From: Mimachlamys varia
Taxonomy: Eukaryota > Mollusca > Bivalvia > Pectinida > Pectinidae
Length of the DNA: 64,000 nt
Direction of reading: 5' to 3'
Assembly (NCBI GenBank): GCA_947623455.1
Contig: OX392545.1
Span: 24,813,001 to 24,877,000 of the forward strand
Shown: in pieces, positions 1 to 10,766 of the stretch
Layout: the number at the start of each line of letters is the position of its first letter
Position numbering within the stretch: the first letter of the stretch is position 1
The notes under the pieces: model-generated
Told to the model about the DNA's origin: nothing
What the model saw: only the letters and a program-made list of their open reading frames with translations
Databases searched by the model: none
Program-made: the position numbers and the translations under genes

Positions 1-569
1 CTGTATAAAATTTGTTAAATGAATCACTAGTGCTCATGATTTACCTTACCCTCTTAAGTTCCAAAGTTAGAGGGGTCAAATGTTTTGTAATCTTCAAGTA
101 ATTTCTTAACCAAAAGGCGCTGGGTGGCCTGATGGGATGGGTGGCTATAGGATATATTGCCCAAATTGAAGATAATTGGCAAAGAAGAGAGCCTAGTTCA
201 ACTAAATGACCTTGACCCACTATCAAGGTAACAGGAGTCAAATGTGTAGAAATCTTCAAGCAACTTATTCAACTGTATTCTGACAGTTTAAGGAGTCAAA
301 ATGCAGGTTTTTGTGTGCCGGGGGGAGGGGACCCTGATTGATCAACCCACCTTTTCCCAATGGGTATTGTAACAAATAAGAATTTCCTTTAATTAGCAAC
401 TTTTACACATTAGTAGATTAAAAATTCAAGTGTTAATATTAATATAAGTTCTGAAATATTTAACATACCATTCATTGAATTGGATCAATTCTTATACATT
501 TATAGGGAATCAGTGTTTATGAAAATGGTTGATTCAACACAAATTCCATTAGCAAAAGTAGCTTAAGGC
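1..569. other. Geneless stretch left of the first MITE
   Basis: AT-rich DNA with no convincing exon. It should lie in a TEN1 intron or 5' flank, because the only TEN1 exon seen starts at 2063. A C/G-rich patch near 315-350 looks like repeat debris. I looked for the missing N-terminal TEN1 exon here and between 1100 and 2050 and found none with a suitable splice donor. Confidence 0.4.
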
Positions 570-1099
570 TAGGGCTGAGCGGTTTTACCGGTATACCGTG
601 GTATAAAGTTTTGATGATACGTACCGTGGTACATTAGTCCTGTACCGGTATACCGTGGTATAAAGTTATGATGGTACGTACCATGGTACATTAGTCGTGT
701 ACTGGTATACCGTGGTATAAAGTTTTGATGGTACGTACCGTGGTACATTAGTCCTGTACCGGTTTTTTGGGGACTTTCATTTAACTTATCAATTTGAAAG
801 AACTATTTGTTACATAGATCAATTGGAATTCCAATATGGTTTAATAATAATTTCCAATAAGTTTGCTGATCAACTATATAGCTAGGACAGATAAAGCTTC
901 ACTCAAACAATATTAGAGGATAACACAGCGAGAAACTTGTGACAGGCCTCTTGTTGGTTGGCTTCAGAACAAAAACAGCCTGAGACCTTTAGCTAGCTCA
1001 AACATTCAATCAAGGTGGTATACCGTGGTACGTACCGCAGTATTTGCCTAAATACTGTGGTATACCGTTGTACGTTTGATTTTGTGGTACCCAGCTCTA
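570..1099 (+). mobile_element. hAT-like MITE, copy A (non-autonomous)
   Basis: The element starts TAGGGCTGAGCGG and ends CCAGCTCTA. It is flanked by an 8-bp target duplication with one mismatch (CTTAAGGC at 562-569, CTTACGGC at 1100-1107), as expected for the hAT superfamily. Related copies lie at 57145-57545 and 59778-60242. Near the left end a unit of about 60 bp (ACCGGTATACCGTGGTATAA... to ...TTAGTCCTGT) is present about three times in tandem here, twice in the 59.8-kb copy and once in the 57.1-kb copy. There is no coding capacity. Superfamily assignment rests on target-duplication length and the AGGGCTGG-type terminus. Confidence 0.82.
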
Positions 1100-1849
1100 C
1101 TTACGGCATTATTTTCTTTTAGCAAATAAGCATTTCATTTCGTTTATAATGAAAATGCTAATTGCTAAAGTGAGCACAGCTTGAGAAATAATAAAAATAC
1201 TTCTGATTTATTATACTAACTTCAAGATTAGTTTGTATATTAAATCTGCCACTATCGCACAAATCCTTCAGCTAGCCTCTTGGTTTATAACTAATCAATA
1301 AACATGACACCGAAATTAAATAGCTTCTCTGCGACCAAGAGGAAAATGTAAAAAGAGTCATTGGTCGTTAAATTCCCAATTTTGACTTTTCCCACAGCAA
1401 AATTACCAATGGACCCAATGAAAAAGGCATGGATGTTTTGGAGGAAAATGTTAAAAAAAAAATCACTGATGTTCACATTTGTCCAAACCACTTCTCTATA
1501 GGGGAAATGCCTGGATGTTCATATCTTGACTGCCTGTAGTATGTTTCCTCTCATTAACTGAAAGGCAATTTATCCAATTTCCAAATATTTTCCCCTTGGT
1601 TCCTAAAATGTAAACTTGTATTCCCTGATATAGTTTGAGCTATCATTTTGTTGTTACAGTTTCACCATTATTGTTAATAGCCTTGTTAATTGCCAAGAAA
1701 TATTTTCATATTTAAAGTGAACCACAAATTGCTTGAATATTTACGATAAAGATTATACTTATAAAGACTTCGAAACGAAAGTGATCATACATTTCCTGAA
1801 ATATCTTGGAGGATGTTCAAACCCTAAATTTTACTAGAAATTTCTACGA

Positions 1850-2012
1850 GACATAAATGCCCCGCCCCCATATGAAATAAGTGCTTCATTCTTATTATGT
1901 ATGCAAAGTTTGATTACAATCGGATCAGTAGTTATTTAAATAAGCTGGTTACATTACCATGGGATGGGACGGACAATATACAAGCCCCCCCCCCCCATTT
2001 CATGGCATAATA
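1850..2012 (+). repeat. Dispersed repeat, copy 1 (C-tract family)
   Basis: The segment carries CATATGAAAT, GATCGGATCAGTAGTTATTT, AAATAAGCTGGTTACATTAC and a poly-C run before CATTTCATGGCATAATAA. The same landmarks recur in reverse orientation at about 28540-28735 and again at 37552-37692. It is probably the 3' part of a dispersed mollusc element. It ends about 50 bp before the TEN1 exon, so it lies in the preceding intron. Confidence 0.6.
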
Positions 2013-2062
2013 AAAACAATGCAATCGGATCTAGAGTGTCTCATATATGTTATATTTTGTAG

Positions 2063-2336
2063 ATTGGACGATCACAATTTTGAAGAGTGTCGAGCAACAC
2101 TAACAGACCCACAGACATGTGCAGGTGTAACCTTGGATACGTCTCTCGTGGAACCCTTTGAATCTCACCTTGGTGCTTTATTCCAAGTGATCGGGGAGCT
2201 TGAGTACAGTGAGAAATACAGCAGTGTTGTAGTACGGACCCGTGTGATTCGTTCAGTCGATGGATTAGACTTGATTTTGTACAGGAAGGTGATAACTGCA
2301 CAAAGAGAATATATCGACTCTCGTACAAAAACATAG
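2063..2336 (+). CDS. TEN1: TEN1, CST complex subunit (last exon, partial gene)
   Basis: TEN1 is the small OB-fold subunit of the CTC1-STN1-TEN1 complex, which binds telomeric single-stranded DNA and helps DNA polymerase alpha fill in the C-strand in the nucleus. A splice acceptor (TTTTGTAG) precedes 2063. The exon begins with the third base of a split codon, consistent with Arg from AG+A. It encodes 90 residues (LDDHNFEECRATLTDP onward) and stops at 2334-2336. The core LVEPFESHLGALFQVIGELE, the later SVVVRTRV and the closing YRKVITAQREYI match the C-terminal two thirds of animal TEN1 (usual length about 120 aa). About 30 N-terminal residues are missing and their exon was not found in the window. 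The reading frame stays open upstream of 2063 by chance, through intron and repeat. Identity is from remembered family similarity. It is followed by a poly(A) signal and sits upstream of BAG1 on the same strand. Confidence 0.85.
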
Positions 2337-2364
2337 CTGTTAGATTTGTTGAAAATTAAATTCT

Positions 2365-2370
2365 AATAAA
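2365..2370 (+). terminator. TEN1: TEN1 poly(A) signal AATAAA
   Basis: A canonical AATAAA lies 29 bp after the TEN1 stop codon, in AT-rich sequence. This gives a very short 3' UTR and supports 2063-2336 as the terminal exon. Confidence 0.7.
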
Positions 2371-2724
2371 ATATTTAAAATTGAAAAATAACATGTTAAG
2401 TTTAATTTAATGAATACAGTGATCTATCTATATTTTCATGTGTCCTTTTCATTTGTATTGCCAAAACAAAGGTTCCCACAATGTTAAATTTAACCATTGC
2501 TGGAAATTCAATGGGTCCTTCCAAAATTCTCAAAGTACAGGATGCGCACATAGAATAGCAAAATATTACATACTTCATTCCTAAACTACTTGCTTTAGTG
2601 AATGTTCCAGGGGGAATATTGTTCATACTCAAAATTAAACATCAATTTATATTTATGTATACACTCAACAAGCTTAAGGAAACAAGGTAATTGTCAAAAA
2701 TGACATGTTTTGATTATGAGTATA

Positions 2725-2895
2725 CAGTGGATGCCGATAGTGGGGAAATCTCACAATGCGGACGGAATATGCACGTGAATGGATTTCCGTTTTGTTATTT
2801 GTACTGACCAGTCCAAAACTCAGCAGTCGGGAAAACTGGTAATCAGGACAGTTTTGGCTGGGAACAAAGGTGTTGGGATTAGCGAGGGTCCACTG
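2725..2895. mobile_element. Tigger/mariner-like MITE flanked by TA
   Basis: The termini CAGTGGATGCCG and GGGTCCACTG are imperfect inverted repeats flanked by TA at 2723-2724 and 2896-2897. Internal landmarks (GCACGTGAATGGATTTCCG, GTTATTTGTA, CCAGTC) recur in opposite orientation in the copy at 60746-60907. It is a short non-autonomous element. Confidence 0.7.
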
Positions 2896-3123
2896 TAGTT
2901 CTTTAAGAAAAAAATGATAAATTTTGGATGATATGGAAAGTCATTTTCAAGGTCTGAATCCTAAAAAGGGAGGGTTCCATTATATGAAGCTCAATCACTC
3001 AATTGTTTATTAAAATCAATAACTCATTGAAAGTATTGTCATACTTGACCAATATCCTGTTGATCAGAAGTGCAAGCAGACTTCAGTAGAGTGAAGACAA
3101 ACACTTTCTGTAGACAGCATTAT

Positions 3124-3503
3124 CAATCTGATTAAAATACAGATCATTGTTCTTGCTCCGTTTTACAAGGATTTGACAACATCCAAGTTCAGATGACCTT
3201 TGTCGCCTCTTTACTTAACACTGAAATAATTTTCCAACGACCTGTCATCTTGCAGCAAGCTATATCGTCACATTATTCCACATGAACTTTTTGGTGACAA
3301 AATGACTAAACGGACAAGTGCGATTATGCAAGAATTGTCGCCTCAAAATTCCACTGTCAAAAGATTTTGACAGTAGTAATTTGGTTGGCTAATGCGAAAG
3401 GTCATCGGGATATGACCCCCTATGGAATTTTCTCATATCTTAACGCAGCATAGACAAGTATTCGGAACAGTGCGGAGATCAAGATATAATTTTAATCAGA
3501 TTG
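3124..3503. mobile_element. CAATCTGATTAAAAT MITE, copy 1
   Basis: The element begins CAATCTGATTAAAATACAG and ends TTTTAATCAGATTG. The flanks are CAGCATTAT (3115-3123) and AAGCATTAT (3504-3512), a 9-bp duplication with one mismatch. It shares its body (ACAAGGATCTGACAACATCC, GACCTTTGTCGCCTCTTTAC, CACATGAACTTTTTGGTGAC landmarks) with copies at 22309, 23447 and 32622. The 9-10-bp duplications suggest a Mutator-type relative. Confidence 0.8.
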
Positions 3504-3512
3504 AAGCATTAT

Positions 3513-5840
3513 CATCTACCATAAATGGAGCTGGTCAATATGAGGAACAAAGTCACCAGAGCAGAGACAGGCCATTGGGCCTGCATCACTTGCCTGGTTG
3601 AATTTCACAGTACTTCTATGCATAGGCATATTCTCAGAATTCGAAGAACTTGTCTAAAAGATTTAAGCATGCGACTTTTCAAATCAGACACGGACATTAA
3701 TAGTCCAGTCATTTTAGCAAAAAAACAGGCCTTACCTCAAACTAATTGCAAAAGAATTTATTTTTTGGTTTTTGGAATGGTTATCATTTGAACAATAACA
3801 GGAAAAAAGTCTACATCGATCAAAATTTGGGAAATTAATTTTTTAGCCATTTTTATGGTCCAGAAACAAGAAAAATTACATATATGACAGTTTTCGAAGT
3901 GAAATATTTAGTTATTTTACAATAATTAACATATGAAATTAATTGTATAGGAAGACCAAATTGGGTAGAGCTCAGAATAACTAAAATTTGTCACCAAAAG
4001 CAATCTTTCAACGATTAAATCAACTATCAAAATGGCTATTTTTTTTTTTTTTTTAATTTAACAATATTGACGTTTTTGCTCATTTTGAATGGAAAAGATA
4101 AAAATATCTGACTCTAAACAAACTTAATCTACACTTAGTTGCTGAAACCAAAACATATTTACTAATTTTAATTAATAAGAATTGGTATATTTTTATGTAA
4201 ACAAATAATATGACACTTCTAATTGACCAGTTGAACCAATTTGGTGTTATTTCATGCCTACATGAACAATATCCATATTTCTCTAACAAATATTTTGATA
4301 AAAAGAAAAGCAAATGCTTCCAATCAGTTCATATTCTTTTGTGTATTGTTTATATTGTTAAGAAACAATAAATTTGGCAAGTTCTCTCAAAAAGTATATT
4401 CAATAACTGACGGTAAAAACTTCAATTCGTGCATTTTTGCCTGAACACTACAAAAATGGCAAAGTCCATCAATATGAACAACATAAATCATATTTTTTCG
4501 AATATGTCTTGTCCGATTTGAATATAATTTTGCCAATGGAACCACAATAAAACTTATGATTTCATGAGATTAATTTGAAGTTAAAGATTCCTTTACTGTA
4601 GTATTTTCATTAAAAATTAAGTATCCCACCATTCATTTCCATTATCAGAATATGAAAAATCAATTTATTTAAAGTTGACATCAATCATAAATTTTAATTT
4701 ACTTTTATCCAGAAGGCTACGTCATGGTGGTAATTACTGCCAAATTATTTCAAAATCCAGCAAAAAACAAGAAATATATTCACAATTTCGTTGTTGAAAA
4801 ACGTGGACTTTGCCAATTTTAGTGGTCAAGTCAAATTTGCACCAAATGTGGTTTTCATCTACCTAATTTCAAGTAATATAATGGAGGTATCTTATCAAAT
4901 GTTTTATTTTTTGTTAAGAATTACTTGCATAGAAAATAATTTAATGCACATTTCAGCATATGCTGAAGGTATTTATGAAATATTGTTCACATAAATCGAT
5001 GAATCATTCAATTTTATTTAAAATCAGCTCCAAATCAGACCAACAGACAAACTTTGAGCAGCCATATAATTTAAAAGGTGTAAGTTTAATATATTATTTT
5101 CTGAAATTTAAATAAGCAAACTATATGTGAATACATTCTCATAAAACAAGAATAAATAGTGACGTTGATTGATTGAGTAATCTTTCTTAAAAATCCAACA
5201 AAAGCTGAAATATTGATAAATTGACAACATTTTAGTGATTTTAAAGGTGTCATAATTTTTTTCGTAAAACCATTCAAACTGTTTTGTTATTGATTTTGTG
5301 TTGTACAACAAACAGGCTTGTCATACAATGCTTTTTAGTTATCCTGTATTACACCTGATGTTGATATTTGCGTTAAAAAATGGTCCATCAAGTAATTTTT
5401 TATATTTTTCCACTTTTTTAGGGGTAGAAAAAACTATTTTCCCCAATTTTGATTAATGTAGATTTTTCTGTTACAATGTATACTAAAACCTGTATGAAAA
5501 ACCAAAAATAAATTCTTTTGCAATTAGTTTGAGGTAAAATCATAAAATGACTGGACTATAAGTTTAACAAACTTTACACCGCATACAATTTCCAGAAATG
5601 CAACCTTGACCTGTTTATCGAGAAGAGGTAATTTTTTTTATTTAAACATTTCCCTGCCTGTTGCCTTGTATATGGTTGGAGGTCAACTGCAACCAATTGG
5701 TCTTTTTAAATGTTTGACCATGTGACTTTGAATATAGGTAAACAAACTCTAAAGCCTTTCATCCCTGCATGATACTGGTCAAGTATTATACCCGGTATTG
5801 GGGTCTTTCAAAAATTTGATAAAACTTTTTGGTGTTTTTA
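3513..5840. other. AT-rich intergenic DNA without a supported gene
   Basis: No ORF here has a recognisable domain or splice context. Several sequences recur in near-inverted form (for example AAGTTCTCTC/CACTACAAAAATGGCAAAGTCC near 4380-4460 and GACTTTGCCAATTTTAGTGG near 4806), which hints at a decayed fold-back element between about 3800 and 5560. The inverted pair AATTTATTTTTTGGTTTTTGG near 3755 and CCAAAAATAAATTCTTTTGC near 5503 would be its outer arms. Confidence 0.4.
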
Positions 5841-7440
5841 GCTCACCTAGCCCGAACTGCTGGTGAACTTATGCCATGGTGCGTCGTCCGTCTGTCAACT
5901 CCCTACTAGTCCTGAACCACACAACAGAATTCGACCAAATTTGGCCAGAAACATCCTTGGGTGAAGGGGATTCAATTTTGTATAAATGGTTGGTCTGACC
6001 CCCCTAGGGTTAAAATCATTCTTCTGTAGGAATGACAGGACATTGTCCAAATTCGGTCTGAAGTTACCTTGAGTAAAGGGGTTTCAATTTCGTATAAACG
6101 GTTGATATGGGTCCCAATAGGGGAAATAGAGAAAAAGCCTTTTAAATGCCTACTAGTGATAAAGTACTAAATGGTTTTGAACCAAATTTGGTCAGAAACA
6201 TTCTTTGGGGGAGGGGAACAGATTTTGTATAAATGGCGACCCCGTCCTCCCTGGGGCCAGAGGGGCAAGGGGAAATAGAGGACGACTTTTAAATCCCTAC
6301 TAGTCATAAAGTATCGAATGGTTTTTAACCAAATTTGGTCAGAAACAATCTTGATTAAAATACAGATCCTCACTATTACTATCGTGTGTAGGCCTTCACA
6401 CGATAGTAATAGTGAGGATCTGTATTTTAATCAGATTGGGTCAGAAACATCTTTTAGGAGAGGGAACAGATTTTGTATAAATGGCGCTTCTGACACCCCT
6501 GGGGCTAAATATGGAAATGGAGGAAAAACATTTTAAATGCCTACTAGTCATAAAGTACTGAATAGATTTGAACCAAATTTGGTCAGAAACATGTAGGGAC
6601 TGGGAACAGATTTTGTATAAATGGTGCTTCTGACCCCCTGGGACAGGAGTGTCGGGGCCAAATAGGGAAATAGAGGAAAAGCATTTTAAATGCCTACTAG
6701 TCATAAAGTACTGAATAGATTTGAACCAAATTTGGTCAGAAACATCCTTTGGATTTGTATAAATCCCCCCCCCCCCCCCCCCCCCAAGTGTGTAAAATTA
6801 CTATAAACACCATATTTTAGGTCCAAAACTAGCTGTAACAAATTCTCCGGGGCCTGTACAATGATGACTGACCCCTCAGGGACAGGCGGGGTGAGGCCCA
6901 ATATGGGAAATACAAGGAAAGCCTTTTAAATCGTTGCTTGTTTAACTTGGTTTTGGTTGTGATCCCCACCCTATAGCATTATAATATATACAATTACTTG
7001 GCATGAAGAGACTAACACAATCATGATATTATGATTGGTACCGAATTTCTTATTCATAACTTTAAATGGTTGAGATCCCAACCCCAAAGCTTTATATACA
7101 ATTTGCTGGGCATTAAGAGACGCTCACAGTCCGGATATAGATTTGATCCCAGGATCTACCATGTCCTTGTAGACTTCCTAACCAAATACTATACAATTGC
7201 TGGCATAAAGAGGCAAATGCTATCATGATATTAACACTGATGTCAGCGTCTTGTCACCGCCCTTGGGGACCCAGTTTCTCAGTAACAATAAATTTTGAAC
7301 TTGAAAACAGTTGAGAAACTCGCCTGTTAACCAAGCTTTAATTTATACTGTCCCATGGGATCTTTCCTGAAAATATTTTTACCGTGATTACCTTGATACC
7401 AAGGTATCCAGGTGAGGGATACGGGTCATCTGGACCTCTT
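5841..7440. repeat. Mollusc-type dispersed repeat with internal tandem reiteration
   Basis: The block begins AGCTCACCTAGCCCGAACTG and ends near GGTGAGGGATACGGGTCATC. Inside it a unit with TACTAGTCATAAAGTACTGAA, AACCAAATTTGGTCAGAAAC and GATTTTGTATAAATGG recurs about every 150-200 bp at least five times between 5920 and 6750. A run of about 20 C lies near 6766. A related, more diverged fragment lies at about 27440-27850. I know such sequences from mollusc genomes but cannot name the family. Open frames here are shadows of the repeat. Confidence 0.55.
6346..6438. mobile_element. Near-perfect 93-bp hairpin MITE, copy 2
   Basis: The two arms (CAATCTTGATTAAAATACAG... and ...CTGTATTTTAATCAGATTG) run almost to the centre, so the element is essentially one hairpin with a loop of a few bases near 6390. 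It is flanked by a perfect 9-bp duplication GGTCAGAAA (6337-6345 and 6439-6447). It inserted in the 5.8-7.4-kb repeat, whose consensus AAATTTGGTCAGAAACAT is split by it. The outer arms match those of the larger element at 27854-28418. Confidence 0.88.
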
Positions 7441-7449
7441 GTTGATTAA

Positions 7450-9292
7450 AGGGGCATCCCGCGAAAGCCTAAATGCCTGTTCTTGAATATACATGGCGTC
7501 TGCACTACTAATTATACTTTCCTGTTATTCCCAAATTCAAAAGTCCACTCAAAATGTCTATAATGACCACTTGCAAAATCGCATTCCTCGGGAAAGCCCA
7601 GATAAAAATAGCGGGGATGACGCAACGTGACAGGTGTGCCGCAAGTTTCCTGCTCAGTTTGACGGAGGGGCCATACGGGAGGGGACGCGTAATGTATACG
7701 GCTGATGAAACAGAGACAAAGTCCGTGTATAAACTTATTGAATCACATTCACATTGAAATTAGACATCAATTGCACACATACCGATATTAAAATGAAGAA
7801 TAATTGTCGGCATATCGGCACCATATATCGATCGACACCAGGAATTATCTATATCATATTTACCTGACCGAGACCGGTACACATGGGTACAGAATACGGC
7901 GATGGTACAAACCTTAATTTATGTAAAAGGTAATATTCACGAACCAACTTTTCAGATGATTTCATAAAATGAATGTAGCATGCATTGAAAAGTTCGAAAA
8001 TAAAATGACATGAAATGTTTGCGATTTTTTTTTTTTACAACTCAATGTCTTGAGGATTTTTTTTTTCAGACTATATAGACAAAGTACATTCATTTTCATT
8101 TAAAATCTATCCAACTTTCAGCGTCTTCACACGTTAACACGTATCACGGAATGCGAATATTTAAGTCCACACACTCATATAACAACACACTATAAAATAT
8201 TAAGCATTACTACATGTATATCAGATTTGGAACTGTTGAAACACTAATAACTACACGTTATGAATATGTTATGATAATTCCGCTTTCTTTTAACATCTTT
8301 TTTGTCGTCTTGTAAAGGGACGGTGACTTTAAAAAAAAAAAACCTGCAGGAATGGAATATACATATAAGCAGAGACGTATAAATGATGATTTAAGCTTTA
8401 TACGTCTCTGATATAAGTATATGTTGTATAACTTTGTTGTTTTTTTTTATTTTTTTTTCCAGTTATGTATATATTTTCGTATCAAATTCATTACCGGATC
8501 GCAACCCAATGATATTTGTACCTTCACTAATTAATAGATTAAGTATGAATTTCACTTTTTTTACGCGTGAAAACAAATTTTTATATTCCTTTTGTCCAAA
8601 TTGAAGCCGTATGTACCTCGGTCGCACGTCCCGTTTTACAACGTAATCAAACGACTTTTTTCTGTTATGGTATATATTATAGTATTTGAAAATGTCTTTC
8701 TATCCAGCAATATAATTAAATCATACTGTTTTACTGGAACATAAGATTTTATAAAGAGAATATTATAAAACAAACTTTAAGTTTAATATTACACACGCAT
8801 TTTATGCAACAGAAGACTGAAACAGTTTCCCCTTGGGTAGCCTCAAAACCAAATCAAAGCTTTATTTGTGCATGCTACCGTTATACAGAAGAAATATGTA
8901 ACATACACACAATAGAGCAGGTAGTTTCTCCTTAGAATACTTCCCATCTCTCAATATGATTCCGTAACGCAGTCTTGTGTCATATTTTGACCAACTTTTC
9001 GGCAACTTTTCGCTTAGTAATTAGGCCTTATCGTAGTGTAACGGTAATAACAGATAGAGTATTTACAATGGAAACGGCGCTCGCTGCGCATGCGTTGGTA
9101 GGTGGAAATCCCAATTCAGAACGTCTGTCCAGACGTTTTGGAATTCCACTAGTTATTTCGAAATTATTTATTTTATGAATACATGTCAGCGGAATCCGAT
9201 CGTCGTAGTCCATAAGAATACCCACTCGATATGTGTATGTAATAATTTTGAAAAAAAAATATGAAAAAAGCTTACTTTCGCGGGATGCCCCT
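7450..9292. mobile_element. 1.84-kb TTAA-flanked element with 18-bp perfect TIRs
   Basis: The termini AGGGGCATCCCGCGAAAG are perfect inverted repeats. Each is bounded by TTAA (7446-7449 and 9293-9296), as expected for piggyBac- or Kolobok-type target choice. The interior has short inverted segments (for example ATACGTCTCTG near 8370 and 8400) and poly-T tracts. The longest frame inside, 7554-7757, has no recognisable domain, so I read this as non-autonomous. Confidence 0.8.
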
Positions 9293-9520
9293 TTAAGTAA
9301 TCTGTGACATTAAGTTCGAACTATATTTGGAAACCAAATAATTGTAAAACAAAAAGCTTACTCACTATTACCATGCTGACTGTCAAGACAAAGTGGAAAA
9401 ATTAGTTGGGTCCTTTTAAATGTCTATGCTTGAAAAAGATATAGGGACGGATTCAACTCAAACCCTGAGGAGGTATATAACCAACGGGAAAATGAACTTG
9501 ACCGTGGACACGATCATTAC

Positions 9521-9629
9521 ATAAATCACAGGGGCATGTAGAAATAACTTTTATAGACAACTATAATACATATACAAGTAGGATTCCCGTCAATCATAAA
9601 AGTAATTGTTACATGCCCCTGTGATTTAT
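9521..9629. repeat. Fold-back element with 20-bp arms
   Basis: The arms ATAAATCACAGGGGCATGTA (9521-9540 and, inverted, 9610-9629) are perfect over 20 bp, and a second inner match (AACTTTTAT/ATAAAAGT) continues the stem. The spacer is about 70 bp. It is a MITE-like hairpin. The target duplication is not clear. Confidence 0.65.
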
Positions 9630-10330
9630 ATATGAATTTCTTTATAAGAAAATTGAATTTCGGGCTTCAATGTCAGTATAGGTCAAAGTAAAATGTTCAA
9701 AGTTTGTGTTTGTCATTTTTTCGGCATACTGTATCTAATACTAAATTTAAGTGGTGCAGTATATGTGTGTTACGTCATCTCTTACAACAAACCCGAAAAT
9801 ACTGTGTGATAAACTGAAGCATCTACCTTATTTCTTAATCTAAGATTAGTCAGCTAAACACCATATTTTTAGACGACTTCTTGAGTCATCGTTCGCAATT
9901 TGTTTATGGCAAATGTTCGGAGGAAAACCATGAACAGCTGTTTCGTCCTCCTAGGACTCTTCAGTGGTGCTAGGGGCCAAAAGGTAGCAATCCAAAATTT
10001 CTAAAGTAATGTAGAAGCAGAAGGGTTAGCGTAAAACCCCTTTAATTTATGAATTTCGAAGTAAAATTAAACTAGTTCTGTATAATTTCAAATAGTGTAC
10101 TGCGAAAATGTGTATATTTACCGTGCCACTACTCAAATGAGATTAACTGTGGCTATGGAGGCTCCAGCAAACCTCGAGGACTACATGTAAAAATCCACCA
10201 GCAGAGTCTGCCACCCCTATCATAAAGATGACGTAACACACACATATGCTGCACCTCTAGATACAGTATGCCGAAAAAAAATGAATTAAACTGCATCATG
10301 AAGCTGTTTCATCCTCCTAGACTTTTTTTT

Positions 10331-10410
10331 GCATGGTTATCAACTTGATTTTTTTTCATAATATTTCAGCATCCCGAAACATTTCCTGACGTTACGTATA
10401 TTGGGCCTTT
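10331..10410. mobile_element. Truncated AGGCCC/TTAA-type MITE end
   Basis: This stretch (GCATGGTTATCAACTTGATT to ACGTTACGTATATTGGGCCT) matches the right terminal 85 bp of the element at 18910-19293, but the terminal TTAA is replaced by a T run. The rest of the element is absent. Confidence 0.65.
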
Positions 10411-10505
10411 TTTTTAGTATAACGCCTTCTCTCGAGAGGATGGTTTATTATCAGAGGGGAGTGGGTGATCTTGACACAGGTTCCGACTGCAGCAGTACAA
10501 CAAGC

Positions 10506-10766
10506 GTCAGAGAAGTGTACCGTGGGTTTCCGACGTCAGAGAAGTGTACCGTGGGTTTCCGACGTTAGAGAAGCGTACCGTGGGTTTCCGACGTTAGAGA
10601 AGTGTGCCGTGGGTTTCTGACGTTAGAGAAGTGTACCGTGGGTTTCCGACGTCAGAGAAGTGTACCGTGGGTTTCCGATGTTAGAGAAGTGTAGCGTGGG
10701 TTTCCGACGTTAGAGAAGTGTACCGTGGGTTTCCGACGTTAGAGAAGTGTACCGTGGGTTTCTGAC
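10506..10766. repeat. 29-bp minisatellite, nine units
   Basis: Exactly 261 bp holds nine 29-bp units (GTTAGAGAAGTGTACCGTGG plus GTTTCCGAC) with only a few substitutions per unit, so expansion is recent. The core AGAAGTGTAC..GGGTTTC resembles one arm of an inverted repeat near 31480, which may be its source. Confidence 0.9.

Larger units (their letters stand above)
9293..10505. other. Intergenic DNA with small fold-back repeats
   Basis: There is no supported gene. A fold-back with arms ATAAATCACAGGGGCATGTA lies at 9521-9540 and 9610-9629. Around 9690-10275 two inverted halves (TCATTTTTTCGGCATACTGT... and ...ATACAGTATGCCGAAAAAAA) face each other, suggesting a palindromic element of about 570 bp. 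From 10331 to 10410 is the truncated right end of the AGGCCC/TTAA family also found at 18910 and 31699. Confidence 0.5.

Noticed and set aside
1959..2062. Upstream extension of the TEN1 frame to an ATG at 1959
   Set aside because: The sequence there belongs to a dispersed repeat with a poly-C run, and an acceptor (TTTTGTAG) ends at 2062. TEN1 similarity begins only after it.
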